A stretch of 64,000 nucleotides of DNA, from NCBI GenBank assembly GCA_034336665.1, contig CM067570.1, positions 17,746,502 to 17,810,501 on the forward strand. The letters run 5' to 3'. Positions 62,615 to 64,000 of this stretch are shown piece after piece (within the stretch, counting starts at the first letter, position 1; every line of letters begins with the position of its first letter). The notes under the pieces were generated by a model. That model saw only the letters and a program-made list of their open reading frames with translations, had not been told where the DNA came from and did not search any database. The position numbers and the translations under genes were made by a program. Source of the DNA: Luscinia megarhynchos. Lineage: Eukaryota > Chordata > Aves > Passeriformes > Turdidae.

Positions 62615-63552
62615 TTTCTCCCTTTACATCACCAATTTGAATGGACCAGGGAGTGAGGTTTTTTCTTTCTTTTCTTTTTTTTTTTTAATTGCACTTATCT
62701 TTCGATCTATTTGGCTTAAAGGTCACTAAATGGAGTTAAAACTCCAGTAATACAGACCTTGATGGTGTTGGAGCACTTAAACTTACATGCAGAAAATCCC
62801 GATGCCAGAAATGTGACATCACTGACTTCAACCAATTCTCTCGATAATGTTCTTAAAAATACATATGTAATTGTATGTGACCTAAATTAACTAAAAAGTG
62901 GGATTATGAATAATAAGACTCTTTGGTCTCATAGCAAGGGTCTGTAGCCTGTTGAGTCAGAATTTGGCCATGTTCCCTACATGCTCTATTAGCAGTTCAA
63001 AGCAGAAATGGTGGCTCATGACAGAATTTGATTTGCTTTCAGAGAGTCTTAAAATTTTGGGTTCTTGTTGCAATACTAGTATCAGAAAGAAATAACCTCC
63101 ATATGTAATATAAGGTCAGTAGTGGCACAACCATTTGTAGTGTTTTAGATTTATATTTCAGATGTTTACTTTAAAACACTTCTACTCTGCTTCCAGATTC
63201 CTATGTGTTTGTGGAGACCTAGTTCTGTCAAAAGGGAAATGGTGATAAAATATGCATAGTGTAGTTAATAGTACAAAGATAACCCAGTACAAAAACCTCT
63301 TTAGACATTCATGCTACAGATTGAGAACACAGTAACTTAAACCTGTCTTTAGGTAGTTCCTATTTTAAATCCATGTGCTCTTAGTAAGATAAGATTTTAT
63401 AGCAGATCAATTTTTTGTCTAAAACTTGATTTTTATTGTTATATATATTAAAAATGCTTCTATTTCTTTTGCTAGGCTTTTCCTCCTCGGTTATAAGCGC
63501 ATACAAAGTGTCAGTTTTCTGCTATAGTAGATAGAAATTTTCTGCACTTGTA

Positions 63553-63587
63553 ATCTACTGCCAGTGGTGCAGCTACTGGCAGTAGAT
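63553..63587. repeat. Perfect 13-bp hairpin, 9-nt loop
   Basis: ATCTACTGCCAGT at 63553–63565, loop of nine bases, and the exact complement ACTGGCAGTAGAT at 63575–63587. The stem does not extend well, so a microRNA precursor is doubtful. Confidence 0.9.
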
Positions 63588-64000
63588 AATGTTTTAAGCA
63601 TTTGCATCAGTGAGCACATTTTACAGGCACTTTGAGCTATCCTACCATGCATTTGAAAGAAACATTGTGTCTCTTTTGACCACAAATTGAATTTACTTGC
63701 AGGTCTCTATTTTATAAAATATAAAAAGATTTCTGCCAAATTCGGTTTTGTGTTTTAAAGTCTCTTTTCCTAAGATGAACTGGAAGGCATTTTGAATCAG
63801 AAAAAACCTTGTTTTTCTTAAAAAATGGGAGGTTCAGAATGAGATATGAACCTGGGAGAGCAAGGATTGACCTGCAGAATTCTTTTAAAGTTTTCAAAAC
63901 TACATAAAATTCAAAGCCAGAAAGTGGTAGGAATAAAAAATTATTTTTATTTCACGAGATAAATTTGTCTATTTCCATCAGCTCATTTTTAAAATTATAG

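Larger units (their letters stand above)
56219..64000. other. Intergenic region, right end
   Basis: AT-rich DNA with no coding gene seen on either strand. By synteny a voltage-gated sodium channel gene should follow on the minus strand further right, but no channel exon (S4 RxxR pattern or pore motif) is visible here. Contents are a CR1 scrap near 61.05 kb, a 58-bp tandem duplication near 62.55 kb, a 17-bp tandem pair at 60961–60994, hairpins at 60161–60184 and 63553–63587, a poly-pyrimidine stretch near 62.67 kb, and the candidate exon at 58912. Confidence 0.65.

Noticed and set aside
1..64000. CRISPR arrays, operons, prophage or endogenous retrovirus
   Set aside because: No regularly spaced short repeats with unique spacers, no densely packed coding, and no retroviral gag/pol/env frames or paired LTRs were seen. 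The sequence is vertebrate intergenic and intronic DNA.

Overview
This is vertebrate nuclear DNA, most likely from a bird. Three things point there: degraded CR1 LINE remnants, short introns in a low-repeat background, and the gene pair COBLL1–SLC38A11 in the tail-to-head order known from vertebrate chromosomes (human 2q24.3). Nothing in it looks bacterial or viral. Most of the 64 kb is non-coding and AT-rich. It is punctuated by three GC-rich, CpG-dense patches at about 11.9–13.1 kb, 49.5–50.4 kb and 55.6–55.96 kb.

Layout. (1) 1–12523: no exon found; read as the first intron of COBLL1 on the minus strand. (2) 11.9–13.1 kb: the CpG island promoter of COBLL1, with the first coding exon at 12567–12524 (14 codons, then a GTAAGC donor). 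(3) 13.13–13.95 kb: four diverged tandem units of about 194 bp (last one 175 bp), each carrying degenerate TTAGGG-type telomere hexamers, directly upstream of the COBLL1 promoter. (4) 14–34.5 kb: intergenic, with two CR1 scraps, a 28-bp poly-A and a perfect 18-bp palindrome. (5) 34537–50140, minus strand: the complete SLC38A11 gene. It has twelve coding exons, joins in frame at every junction and gives a 444-residue, 11-segment amino-acid transporter of the SNAT/AAAP family. Its promoter is the CpG island at 49.5–50.4 kb. (6) 50.4–64 kb: intergenic sequence towards the sodium-channel cluster expected next by synteny; no channel exon is visible. It holds a small CpG-dense element at 55.6–55.96 kb with an exact 88-bp tandem duplication, a (CTG)9 run and a textbook CTCF core. 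Downstream on the plus strand are exon-like intervals that could belong to an unannotated non-coding transcript.

The two genes are transcribed the same way (minus) and have no obvious functional link: COBLL1 is an actin-associated WH2-family protein, SLC38A11 a membrane amino-acid transporter. I found no new multi-gene system. The most interesting items are the telomere-like satellite beside the COBLL1 promoter, the composite CpG/CTCF/duplication element at 55.6–55.96 kb with its candidate transcript, and several perfect short-loop hairpins that are unlikely by chance. All gene calls come from hand translation and recall of family sequences; no database search was possible.
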